Of a DNA stretch of 64,000 nucleotides, positions 8,562 to 15,742 are shown in pieces. A program made the translations under genes and the position numbers. The stretch is from Fictibacillus sp. b24 (lineage in GTDB: Bacteria > Bacillota > Bacilli > Bacillales > Fictibacillaceae), in the NCBI RefSeq assembly GCF_030348825.1, contig NZ_JAUCES010000005.1, forward strand, positions 1,922,001 to 1,986,000, given 5' to 3'. The first letter of the stretch is position 1, and each line of letters begins with the position of its first letter. The notes under the pieces are model-generated. The model did no database searches. It was not told the DNA's origin and saw only the letters and a list, made by a program, of their open reading frames with translations.

Positions 8562-8953
8562 GGGTTAGAAGAGCTGCATAGAGTTAGCAGCTCTTCTACT
8601 GACCCACCCCAATGTTTAATTTGTGGCAAAAAATAAAACGTTGTTGCTTTGGACAGATCACGCAGCGTATTTTCCGGATCGAACAAAACAACCTGCTTTC
8701 TATTGCCCAGCGCTACTCCCATTTCAGTATGACAGCCTTTTCCCCCCGGTAAAATCACGATGGTTACATCAGAATCCATAACCCCTTTAAATTCGTTCAT
8801 ACCGATAACAGCAAGATCCTCATTTGTTTCTGCCTTATCGTTTTGAGTCCAATCATATGTAAGCTCCCAGTTCAGCGTTTTTTTTACTTCAGCTCCAACT
8901 TGTTTTACTAATAATTTGTTTGCAAAACCCGAGGCGATATAAAATTTCATCAT
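8543..8953 (-). CDS. nucleoside 2-deoxyribosyltransferase-like protein
   Basis: The N-terminus KFYIASGFANK and the ILPGGKGCHTEMGVAL block resemble the nucleoside 2-deoxyribosyltransferase fold (substrate loop and catalytic Glu in TEMG). The protein probably binds or cleaves a nucleoside or nucleotide. An in-frame GTG at 8959 is part of the GGGGAG ribosome site itself, so the ATG at 8953 (136 residues), or the one at 8950, is the likely start. The 3' end overlaps the convergent SGNH gene by 19 bp. A hairpin AGAAGAGCTGC/GCAGCTCTTCT (8568-8598) lies inside its coding end and may terminate the SGNH transcript. Confidence 0.7.
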   Translation of the reverse strand: MMKFYIASGFANKLLVKQVGAEVKKTLNWELTYDWTQNDKAETNEDLAVIGMNEFKGVMDSDVTIVILPGGKGCHTEMGVALGNRKQVVLFDPENTLRDLSKATTFYFLPQIKHWGGSVEELLTLCSSSNPYCASL

Positions 8954-9093
8954 ACACACTCCCCTATTTTCTTATGTAAAAATCATATTACAATTACGTA
9001 ATAATGGATATATAAACTTGCATCTATTTGTGAACATGTTAACATAGTACTTTATATAAATGCGGCTTGCTAATCAATGCTGTTTTTGGATGT

Positions 9094-9220
9094 GTTGATT
9101 TCCGTTTCAGGATGCTCACTTTCCGCGGGGCGTCAGGTGAGCCCCCTGTCGCTTTGCGGCAAAGGAGTCTCACCTGACCGCTCGTACCGCAGGAGTCTCG
9201 CACCTTGCACTTCAACCAAC
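9094..9220 (+). repeat. MITE-like intergenic repeat, copy 3 (different centre)
   Basis: It has the same outer ends as the other copies (GTTGATTTCCGTTTCAGG and CGCACCTTGCACTTCAACCAAC) and CCGCAGGAGTCTC. The centre differs: CCCTGTCGCTTTGCGGCAAAGG replaces the ACGTTTCACTxTTAAGTGTC centre of copies 1, 4 and 5. It occupies the gene-free stretch 8954-9325 before proC; I see nothing else there. Confidence 0.8.
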
Positions 9221-9325
9221 GATTCATGGTGGCAAGTTTTCATATAAACAAAAATAAGCTTCATTTATTCGTTAATATGAGAAAATGAGTTAGTATGAAA
9301 AAACAAATTTTGAAAGAGGGGTTGC

Positions 9326-10165
9326 ATGTTAAAATACAGAAACGTAGCTTTCATTGGTGCAGGTTCAATGGCAGAAGCAATGATATCAGGATTGATCAAC
9401 AAAGCGGGGATTTCTCCAGATCGAATTACTGCTGCAAACCATTCCAATGAAAATAGAAGAATTGAACTGAATGAAAAATATAACATTCAAACGGTTGCTT
9501 TTAACGAATTATCTTTAAGCAACACAGATGTGATTATTCTTGCGGTAAAACCAAAACAAGCAGAAGCAGTTCTGCAGCAATTAAGACCCGCACTTCAAGA
9601 TCATCATGTGATTCTTTCCGTACTTGCAGGAATATCAACACGTTACATCGAGGAAATCTTGGAAAAGCCTCTTCCTATCATTCGTGTAATGCCGAATACG
9701 TCAAGTATGATTGGTGAATCTATCACAGGTATTAGTGCCGGTAAGTATGTGAAAAATGAAGATTTGGATTTAGCTCAAGAATTATCGAAAGCCATCGGCA
9801 AAGCAAAAATTATTTCTGAAAAACAGATGGATGTTTTTACAGGCATCGCAGGAAGTGGTCCTGCTTACTTCTATTATCTTTTAGAACACATGGAAGATGT
9901 AGCTGTAGAAAATGGCTTAGATCGTGAGTTGGCGCGGGATATTGCAGCTCAAACATTATATGGTGCGAGCAAAATGGTAATGGAGTCTGACGATTCTCCG
10001 GCAGAGCTTCGTAAAAAAGTTACTTCACCTAATGGCACAACTGCAGCAGGTCTTGAAGCTCTTGCAGAAAATGGAGGCGGAATAGCCATTGAAAGAGCGG
10101 TTGAAAATGCAGCGGAGCGTTCAAAGACGTTAAGAAAAGAATTTGAAAAAGTTCCTGCACTTTAA
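9326..10165 (+). CDS. proC: pyrroline-5-carboxylate reductase
   Basis: 279 residues, the usual length. The enzyme reduces 1-pyrroline-5-carboxylate to proline with NAD(P)H in the cytoplasm. The N-terminal Rossmann motif is FIGAGSMAEAMISGL. The conserved C-terminal dimer domain contains GIAGSGPAYFYYLLEHM and the family signature with the block ELRKKVTSPNGTTAAGLEAL (about residues 225-245). The ATG at 9326 has GAGGGG just upstream. In B. subtilis the closest paralogue name would be proI. Its natural terminator has been split by the IS element that follows. Confidence 0.95.
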   Translation: MLKYRNVAFIGAGSMAEAMISGLINKAGISPDRITAANHSNENRRIELNEKYNIQTVAFNELSLSNTDVIILAVKPKQAEAVLQQLRPALQDHHVILSVLAGISTRYIEEILEKPLPIIRVMPNTSSMIGESITGISAGKYVKNEDLDLAQELSKAIGKAKIISEKQMDVFTGIAGSGPAYFYYLLEHMEDVAVENGLDRELARDIAAQTLYGASKMVMESDDSPAELRKKVTSPNGTTAAGLEALAENGGGIAIERAVENAAERSKTLRKEFEKVPAL

Positions 10166-10202
10166 CTAAAAGTAAGACAGCACATGCTTTCTGAACTGCC
10201 CC

Positions 10203-10233
10203 CCAATTGTTAGACACCACTAACAATTGGAGG
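10203..10233 (+). promoter_or_regulatory. read-through hairpin masking the orfA ribosome site
   Basis: The perfect dyad CCAATTGTTAG / CTAACAATTGG (10203-10230) sits just inside the left end. Its last two G bases (10229-10230) are the first bases of the orfA Shine-Dalgarno GGAGG. RNA entering from proC would fold this stem and hide the site. RNA starting inside the element would lack the left arm. Comparable insulation is known in IS10 and IS50. Confidence 0.6.
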
Positions 10234-10246
10234 TGCAGTTTTTTTC

Positions 10247-10765
10247 ATGTCTAAGTATTCATTTGAGTTGAAATTACAGTCTGTCCTTGCTTACCTTGAA
10301 GGAAAGGCTTCATTGAGGGAGATCGCCTCTCAGTTCAATACAAGTCTCTTCTCTCTCCGTAACTGGGTAAACCAATATAGGGCAAACGGAGAACAAGGAC
10401 TTCTAACCAACTATACAAATTACGATATTCAATTTAAAATGGACGTACTTCAATACATGAACGACAATGGAGCGTCCCTTATGCAAACGGCAGCTGTTTT
10501 TAAGATTCCTTCGCCACAAAACATCCTCTCATGGAAAAGGAAGGTGGAGGAGGAAGGGCCGGACGCTCTCAAACCAAAGAAAAAGGGGCGTCCGACTATG
10601 AAAAAGAAACCACAAGAACCAAAGAATTCAGCACCACCTGAGGGGTCTGAACAGGCATTGAAGGCTGAGAATGAGCGTCTGCGTGCGGAAAATGCCTACT
10701 TAAAAAAGTTACAAGCCTTAATTCAAGAAAGAGAAAAATCACCGAACAGGACAAAGCGCAAATAA
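10247..10765 (+). CDS. IS150-type transposase OrfA (helix-turn-helix protein)
   Basis: 172 residues. Two helix-turn-helix modules are visible: SLREIASQFNTSLFSLRNWV (about residues 22-41) and a second around TAAVFKIPSPQNILSWKRKV. A basic linker (KPKKKGRPTMKKK) and a C-terminal leucine-rich coiled coil (LKAENERLRAENAYLKKLQA) follow, as in IS3-family OrfA. It binds the IS ends and can be extended by frameshift into OrfB. The ATG at 10247 is preceded by GGAGG. The reading frame is complete. Confidence 0.92.
   Translation: MSKYSFELKLQSVLAYLEGKASLREIASQFNTSLFSLRNWVNQYRANGEQGLLTNYTNYDIQFKMDVLQYMNDNGASLMQTAAVFKIPSPQNILSWKRKVEEEGPDALKPKKKGRPTMKKKPQEPKNSAPPEGSEQALKAENERLRAENAYLKKLQALIQEREKSPNRTKRK
10702..10708 (+). 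other. -1 programmed frameshift heptamer A AAA AAG
   Basis: In the orfA frame the codons read TTA AAA AAG, giving the canonical slippery heptamer AAAAAAG. The -1 frame is open from here through the orfB frame (KKVTSLNSRKRKITEQDK...) to 11604, so a shift makes the OrfAB fusion transposase. Confidence 0.85.
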
Positions 10766-10791
10766 TCCATGAGTTAAGGCAAGAGCATAAG

Positions 10792-11604
10792 GTGAGGGAT
10801 CTAATAAGAGCAGCTGGGATGCCACGCAGCACGTATTACTACTGGGTCAAACAAATGGACCGGCCGGATAAATACAAGGAGATCAAAGAGGTCATCGCGG
10901 AAATCTACCACGAGCACAAAGGGCGTTACGGGTATCGCCGCATCACCCTCGAGCTGCGCAACAGGGGGATCGGCATTAATCACAAAACGGTCCGCCGCAT
11001 CATGGGGCAGCTCGGATTAAAAAGCCTCGTACGGCTGAAGAAATACCGTTCCTACCGTGGGCAGGCAGGCCGTATTGCATCTGATAAGATTAAGCGCAAT
11101 TTCTTCGCCTCAAGTCCTAATGAGAAATGGGCAACGGATGTGACGGAGATCCACTTACACGGTGAAAAGCTTTACTTTTCACCGGTACTTGATTTATACA
11201 ACGGCGAAATTATCGCCTACAATATGGAACACCGCCCTGTATATTCCCTGGTTTCAAAAATGCTCGATAAAGCCTTTGAACGATTGAACGAAGAAGAATC
11301 CCCCATCCTTCATTCCGACCAGGGGTGGCATTACCAGATGAAGGAATACCAGCAGGCACTGAAAGAGCACGGGATTACCCCAAGTATGTCCCGCAAGGGG
11401 AACTGCCTGGATAACGCAGCCATGGAGAGCTTCTTTGGCTTATTGAAATCTGAATTGCTTTATCTAAACGAGTTTGAGAGTATGGAACATTTTAAGATTG
11501 AACTGGAGAATTACATTCAATACTATAACCACAAACGGATTAAGGCAAAATTAAAAGGCATGAGCCCGGTTCAATACCGAACTCATACCTCAGAGGCTGC
11601 CTAA
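10792..11604 (+). CDS. IS150-type transposase OrfB (DDE integrase domain)
   Basis: 270 residues when counted from the GTG at 10792. The open frame begins further upstream, so the natural product is probably the OrfAB fusion. The IS3-family HTH_21 region (HKGRYGYRRITLELRNRG) is followed by the rve integrase core. Its catalytic triad residues are visible in ATDVTEI, SDQGWHY and NAAMESFFGLLKSE (D, D, and E). The frame is intact with no premature stop, so the element could be active. Confidence 0.92.
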   Translation: MRDLIRAAGMPRSTYYYWVKQMDRPDKYKEIKEVIAEIYHEHKGRYGYRRITLELRNRGIGINHKTVRRIMGQLGLKSLVRLKKYRSYRGQAGRIASDKIKRNFFASSPNEKWATDVTEIHLHGEKLYFSPVLDLYNGEIIAYNMEHRPVYSLVSKMLDKAFERLNEEESPILHSDQGWHYQMKEYQQALKEHGITPSMSRKGNCLDNAAMESFFGLLKSELLYLNEFESMEHFKIELENYIQYYNHKRIKAKLKGMSPVQYRTHTSEAA

Positions 11605-11660
11605 AATCCTAGTGTCTAACTTTTTGGGTTCAGATCATTCACGGCATGTGCTGTTTTAAT

Positions 11661-12317
11661 TTATTCAATCTCTTTAAAACCAAGCTCAAACAATGAAACA
11701 GCTATCACTTGGTACCCTTTTTTGTTCGGATGAACACTGTCAAAGGAAACAAGCTCTTTCTCTCTCCCTTTAAAAACCTGATAAAGATCAGCCACTCTAA
11801 CATTCGGCAACGACTCATAACTTTTAATATGGTTATTGAACAAGTTTACCCATTCAATTGCTTTACTCCATTTAAAATATGGATTATAAAGCGTACATAT
11901 TCGAATGATAAAAGGTTCTTTATCATCTTTTTTCAATTTAAAGATAACCTTGAAGATTTTTTTTAAGTTTCTTTTGCATTTTTCAAGTGCACGATACAAA
12001 GGTTCTTCTTTGTGTGTAAACACATATTTAAATGCAGCTTGAATAAGATCGTTCCCTCCTGCTGTAATTAGGATAATTTTAGAATTTTTTATTGAATTCC
12101 TTACTGCTTTGTCTTTTAAGGAAAGGAGAATTTCTTCAGATGTTGTACCGGTAACCGCAAAGTTATTAACTAGGATCTGTTTATTAAAAATATCTTCAGT
12201 GAACCCTACATACCTTCCTACATAGCCTTTTCCAAATACGGGTGCCCCTACTCCAACGGTTAAGGAATCCCCGATTGCAGTTAATAACCAATCATAAGAA
12301 GCATTATATTTAACCAT
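11661..12317 (-). CDS. SGNH/GDSL hydrolase, cytoplasmic type
   Basis: 218 residues with SGNH block I TAIGDSLTVGVG, block III TAGGNDLI and block V DSVHPNKKGY. It is therefore an esterase/lipase-like enzyme. Unlike the homologue at 7737-8561, it has no N-terminal hydrophobic anchor. Its ATG at 12317 has AAGGAGG about eleven bases upstream and a nearer AAGGGA. Its 3' end faces the IS-split terminator shared with proC, so its own termination may also be affected. Substrate unknown. Confidence 0.83.
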   Translation of the reverse strand: MVKYNASYDWLLTAIGDSLTVGVGAPVFGKGYVGRYVGFTEDIFNKQILVNNFAVTGTTSEEILLSLKDKAVRNSIKNSKIILITAGGNDLIQAAFKYVFTHKEEPLYRALEKCKRNLKKIFKVIFKLKKDDKEPFIIRICTLYNPYFKWSKAIEWVNLFNNHIKSYESLPNVRVADLYQVFKGREKELVSFDSVHPNKKGYQVIAVSLFELGFKEIE

Positions 12318-12401
12318 AAATCCCTTATCCTCCTTTTCAGCAACACACCTCTACTTATAAAATATGATGTGAGAAAAATTTGGACAGGGCGTTTTCATCA
12401 C

Positions 12402-12413
12402 TTCCTAGGAAGG
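12402..12413. other. 12-bp perfect palindrome in the gap before the YppG-like gene
   Basis: The 158-bp gap between the SGNH and YppG-like genes contains CTTCCTAGGAAG, nested inside a looser GGACA/TGTCC pair that ends CTTTTT on the plus strand. No transcript is known to need terminating here, so a regulatory site is equally possible. Confidence 0.25.
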
Positions 12414-12475
12414 GTTATGTCCCTTTTTAATTCGTTGAATATACATATATGGAAACTATTTTGAGGTGATTTTTT

Positions 12476-12865
12476 TTGAAAGAGAAATCTATGAGAATGT
12501 TCCCATACGGCGGATACGATCCTTTTTCCACTCCTACTGCAAAGGGTTACGCAAACAGCCAACAAGTACCCGACAGACCGCCATATGCGCCTGCAACTCC
12601 AGTTCCAATGCCGCAGCAACAATATTCACAAGGATTTAACCAACAGCCATACATGCCTTATATGATGCCTATGATGCCTCCAGGAATGCCGCATCCGATG
12701 ATGCCAGGTATGCCTTTTAACCAAAAACAAGGGCAAGGGAATCAAATGGGAGGGTTTCAGAATAACCAAGGATCTGGGTTAAACTTCGGTAAAATGATGG
12801 GCGGAGCAAATCAAGTTATGGGGCTTGCACAGCAAATGGGCAACATCCTTTCCTTCTTTAAATAG
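12476..12865 (+). CDS. YppG-like Pro/Met/Gln-rich protein, probable spore coat component
   Basis: 129 residues of very low complexity. An N-terminal FPYGGYDPF segment is followed by PMPQQQYSQGFNQQPYMPYM and repeated MMP/GMP motifs. A short C-terminal amphipathic tail reads GANQVMGLAQQMGNILSFFK. Composition and tail resemble the YppG family of Bacillus, whose members are linked to spore formation. The neighbouring convergent gene is YppC-like, and yppC and yppG are also close in B. subtilis. Translation starts at TTG 12476, six bases after GAGGTGA; the ATG at 12491 is too far from any ribosome site. Confidence 0.65.
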   Translation: MKEKSMRMFPYGGYDPFSTPTAKGYANSQQVPDRPPYAPATPVPMPQQQYSQGFNQQPYMPYMMPMMPPGMPHPMMPGMPFNQKQGQGNQMGGFQNNQGSGLNFGKMMGGANQVMGLAQQMGNILSFFK

Positions 12866-12897
12866 AAGCCATTATAAATGGCCTCTATTTTTTTTTG
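12864..12897 (+). terminator. terminator of the YppG-like gene
   Basis: AGAAGCCATT-ATAA-ATGGCCTCT (one mismatch in RNA) is followed by nine T. It begins in the stop codon and overlaps the end of the convergent gene. Confidence 0.8.
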
Positions 12898-14090
12898 ATT
12901 AGACGATAATAGTGTTTCAAAAGAAAAGCAGATTCTAATTTGTGAAGTCCCGCCCAATAAGACAACGAGATTGGAACGGATTTCATTTTTACTAACCTTA
13001 TCTTTTCAATCGAGAAGTCTTGTTCTGAAAACCAGTTCGACTTGAAAAAAGGTCCATGATAATTTTGCTTCCAAACATCATAAAGATGTGGGCTGTATAT
13101 TTTTTGGTTTTTTTTCGTTTTAAAGAAAGAAAGTTTTTCTATCGGATATTTCTTTTTATGTGGATCATCCTTTAGAGTGAAAACACTTCTGTCATAATCG
13201 TTTCGAGATCCAGTGTGAGGAGTTTTAAGAGCAAACGTATAGGTGTTATGAAAATGTTTAGGATGAAAGAGGATGTGGTATAAATTCTGGCCTAATTCAA
13301 TTCTTGCGTTAAGGCTTTCAAAATTGTACATATTCTTACCAACTGAATTCTTTAACGGAAGTACAGGAAACAAAATTTGAGAAAGCTGAAGCCATTCTTG
13401 GATACGATAAGTCAAATGCTTTAATAACTGCTGATATTCCGCTGTTTGGACAAGGTGGTTTTCGATGTGACTTTGTTCGTTTATAATTTGTGCGATGGGT
13501 AGCAGCGGGCTATGATCTCCTTGAAAATACAATTCCCAAACCCCTTCCATAAATGGAGATACATTAAAAAAATGACAAAGGTAAAATAACGACATTCCCT
13601 TCATCTTACTTTCTTCATACAAAAGCAATTGAGGGTATGCGTCTTCGAATATCATACTGTTTCCCTTTTCTAACATTGTATATAAATTCTCCGCAAATAC
13701 ACCGTCAAGGATGTGAGGCAAGAATTCTCCTTTTAGATCAGTCATAAAGTAACCTGCATTCCTTGAAACCATATGAGCTAAAAATGCCCATTGTATTTCA
13801 GGATGTTTCTTGAAAAATGATAAATATGCAGTTGTTCTTGTAATGTTGTCCTTATTTTTTAATTTTGTTTTGTATTTGATTTTTTGTATTAATTCTTTAT
13901 TGTTTTGAAAACTGATTCTTACGCTATTTCTGTGTTTCATAATTCGTTTCCATTGAAATTGAAGCTGCACTTTTTGCTCTGAACTCAGCTCCCATAACAC
14001 TTTTTTTCTACTTAATAAAGAAAAGGGCTGAAGTAAGAAATGGATTGGAATGAGTGTAAATTTTGTTAGTATCCTCTTAGAAGAATTCAA
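12885..14090 (-). CDS. DUF2515 (YppC-like) protein
   Basis: About 401 residues. The block HMVSRNAGYFMTDLKGE followed by NSMIFEDAYPQLLLYEESK is characteristic of the DUF2515/YppC family of Bacillus, whose function is unknown. There is no signal peptide; the body is rich in His, Phe, Lys and aromatic residues. The open frame could begin at a GTG (14099), but that codon directly touches AAAGGGAGG. The in-frame TTG at 14090 has about ten bases of spacing and is preferred. A terminator separates it from the DUF502 gene upstream. Confidence 0.75.
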   Translation of the reverse strand: MNSSKRILTKFTLIPIHFLLQPFSLLSRKKVLWELSSEQKVQLQFQWKRIMKHRNSVRISFQNNKELIQKIKYKTKLKNKDNITRTTAYLSFFKKHPEIQWAFLAHMVSRNAGYFMTDLKGEFLPHILDGVFAENLYTMLEKGNSMIFEDAYPQLLLYEESKMKGMSLFYLCHFFNVSPFMEGVWELYFQGDHSPLLPIAQIINEQSHIENHLVQTAEYQQLLKHLTYRIQEWLQLSQILFPVLPLKNSVGKNMYNFESLNARIELGQNLYHILFHPKHFHNTYTFALKTPHTGSRNDYDRSVFTLKDDPHKKKYPIEKLSFFKTKKNQKIYSPHLYDVWKQNYHGPFFKSNWFSEQDFSIEKIRLVKMKSVPISLSYWAGLHKLESAFLLKHYYRLIKKK

Positions 14091-14134
14091 ATTTAACACC
14101 CTCCCTTTATTCTCAATGTATGAAGAGTGAAACT

Positions 14135-14166
14135 AAAAAACACCCTTTATGGATAAAGGGTGTTAA
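14135..14166 (-). terminator. terminator of the DUF502 gene
   Basis: The dyad AACACCCTTTAT/ATAAAGGGTGTT (14141-14166) is followed by TTTTAG on the minus strand, nine bases past the DUF502 stop. Confidence 0.85.
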
Positions 14167-14174
14167 ATTCAGCC

Positions 14175-14747
14175 TTATTTTGTTGCGACTCCGCCAGATA
14201 ATAAAAACTTCATAGCGTCCTCTGGTTTGATATCAAGAACTTTGACTTTATCTTTAGGAACTAAGAACGTGAATCCAGCGATTTGAAAAGTTTGGGGGAT
14301 ATAGACAGCAACGTGGTCTGACAATTCATCACTTAAGCTGCTTACATCATCTGTTGTAATAAATCCCACACTTTTCATATTTAGCTCTGGATATTCGATA
14401 AGAACAACGGTAGAAAAAGATCGTTTTTCACCAAAAAGAGAATGAATAGTATCTTTGATTACCGTATAAACGGTTTTGACAAAAGGCGTTTTTTCTAAGA
14501 TTCGATCAATGAGTCTGAATATTTTCCCAGAGATATATTGTGTTGACATCCACCCTAGAACGGTGATCAGAACAATGGTTGTAATAAGCCCGATTCCCGG
14601 TATATAGTCTTCTTTTAAGACATCCTTTAATAAATTGCCAAGAATGCTATCGAGAAATCCAAAGATTTTATAGATGATATATACGGCCAATACAATCGGA
14701 AGGATCGTCAACAATCCATTAATAAAGTATTTAAGTAATGTTTTCAT
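14175..14747 (-). CDS. DUF502 family membrane protein
   Basis: 190 residues with two N-terminal membrane helices (about 8-30 and 52-74). A soluble domain follows with the family signature KTPFVKTVYTVIKDTIHSLF and later VYIPQTFQIAGFTFLVPKDKV. DUF502 proteins are widespread in bacteria and related to plant LCV/COV proteins; their biochemical role is unknown. The ATG has AGGA six bases upstream. It is probably cotranscribed with dat, which ends only 24 bp upstream. Confidence 0.85.
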   Translation of the reverse strand: MKTLLKYFINGLLTILPIVLAVYIIYKIFGFLDSILGNLLKDVLKEDYIPGIGLITTIVLITVLGWMSTQYISGKIFRLIDRILEKTPFVKTVYTVIKDTIHSLFGEKRSFSTVVLIEYPELNMKSVGFITTDDVSSLSDELSDHVAVYIPQTFQIAGFTFLVPKDKVKVLDIKPEDAMKFLLSGGVATK

Positions 14748-14770
14748 GTTTTCCTCTAGAGATTCATTTA

Positions 14771-15640
14771 CTAAGATTTTAATGCAGATGTTTTCTTTTC
14801 AATTACTTGCTTAAAGTTTTTTTGAAGTTTTGTTGTGACAGGACCAATTTGGTAAGTTTGATCCTTCGTACCTAACAATTTAATAACAGGTGTGACTTCC
14901 ATGGTTGTACTTGTGATAAAAACTTCATCAGCATTCAGTAGTTCTTCAACAGAAAAAGCTGCTTCTGAGAAAGGAACTCCAATCTCCTGTGCAATCTTTA
15001 ACACGAGTTGTCTTGTGATTCCATTTAAGATCAGGTTCGTTGCAGGATGTGTTTTAAGTGTACCATCCTTAACAATAAACACGTTAGATGAGGAACCTTC
15101 TGTAACTGTTCCATCTCTATGCTGAATCGCTTCTTGGCAATCATAATCAGCTGCTTTCCGTTTAGCCATTACATTTCCAAGCAGGTTTAAGCTTTTAATG
15201 TCACAGCGAAGCCATCTGATATCTTCTGTCAAGTACGTCTGAATTCCGTTTGATTGCGAGGCAGCAATTGAATCTAATGAAACAGGTTTTGCAAAACCAG
15301 TAACAACACTTTGCATATTCCGTTCATATAGGTGATTTCGCGGTGCAACTCCACGAGTCATTTGGATATAGACCATTCCGTTCACAACATTGTTCTTGCT
15401 GATCAGTTCATCCGTTAATTGCTTAAACATTGTGATATCATACGGCATAGAAAGTTCTAACTTTTGAGCGCTTTGCTCAAACCTTTCAAAATGCTCATCA
15501 AATCCAAAAGGTTTTCGGTTATAGACAAAAACAACTTCATAGATGCCGTCACCAAAAAGGTAACCTCTGTCTTCAGGATCTACTGGAATAGAACCACTTT
15601 TAATAATTTGATCGTGATATAAAACATATGAATTTTCCAT
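14771..15640 (-). CDS. dat: D-amino acid aminotransferase
   Basis: 289 residues, a fold-type IV PLP transaminase that interconverts D-alanine and D-glutamate with 2-oxo acids for cell-wall synthesis. The N-terminal DRGYLFGDGIYEVVFVYN, the PLP lysine in RCDIKSLNLLGNVMAKRKA (about residue 145) and the phosphate-binding EGSSSNVFIV and SSTTMEVTPV-like regions all fit Bacillus Dat. The ATG has GGTGG upstream. It is followed closely by the DUF502 gene on the same strand. Confidence 0.93.
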   Translation of the reverse strand: MENSYVLYHDQIIKSGSIPVDPEDRGYLFGDGIYEVVFVYNRKPFGFDEHFERFEQSAQKLELSMPYDITMFKQLTDELISKNNVVNGMVYIQMTRGVAPRNHLYERNMQSVVTGFAKPVSLDSIAASQSNGIQTYLTEDIRWLRCDIKSLNLLGNVMAKRKAADYDCQEAIQHRDGTVTEGSSSNVFIVKDGTLKTHPATNLILNGITRQLVLKIAQEIGVPFSEAAFSVEELLNADEVFITSTTMEVTPVIKLLGTKDQTYQIGPVTTKLQKNFKQVIEKKTSALKS

Positions 15641-15696
15641 GATTTTACCACCTCATATATATGATATGTATACAATTGAGCTTTCATCTACTGTAA

Positions 15697-15729
15697 ATGA
15701 AAAAGTGACTCCCATCAAGAGTCACTTTT
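15697..15729 (-). terminator. terminator of the secreted PLD protein gene
   Basis: AAAAGTGACTC / GAGTCACTTTT (15701-15729) with a 7-nt loop is followed by TTTTTC on the minus strand. Confidence 0.85.
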
Positions 15730-15742
15730 AAGAACGAAGAAT

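Larger units (their letters stand above)
10192..11637 (+). mobile_element. IS3-family (IS150-type) insertion sequence, apparently intact
   Basis: The element is 1446 bp with terminal inverted repeats starting TG and ending CA. The left end TGAACTGCCCCCCAATTG and the reverse complement of the right end match at about 20 of 26 positions, converging on GTTAGACAC. A 3-bp direct repeat, TTC, flanks it (10189-10191 and 11638-11640), the usual target duplication size for this group. It carries orfA and orfB with a -1 slippery site between them. The orfB sequence is visibly richer in G and C at third positions than neighbouring genes, consistent with recent arrival. Confidence 0.93.
10177..11654. terminator. 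proC terminator hairpin split by an IS element
   Basis: The left arm ACAGCACATGC (10177-10187) and right arm GCATGTGCTGT (11644-11654) are perfectly complementary 11-mers lying on either side of the IS. Removing the IS and one TTC copy restores an 11-bp stem, a 7-nt loop (TTTCACG) and the tail TTTTAATTT on the plus strand. This would be a normal intrinsic terminator between proC and the convergent SGNH gene. The insertion is exactly in the loop. Confidence 0.85.

Noticed and set aside
8568-8598. Hairpin at the SGNH/deoxyribosyltransferase junction as a clear terminator
   Set aside because: The stem is perfect, but no T tract follows on either strand and it is inside coding sequence; mentioned only as a possibility.
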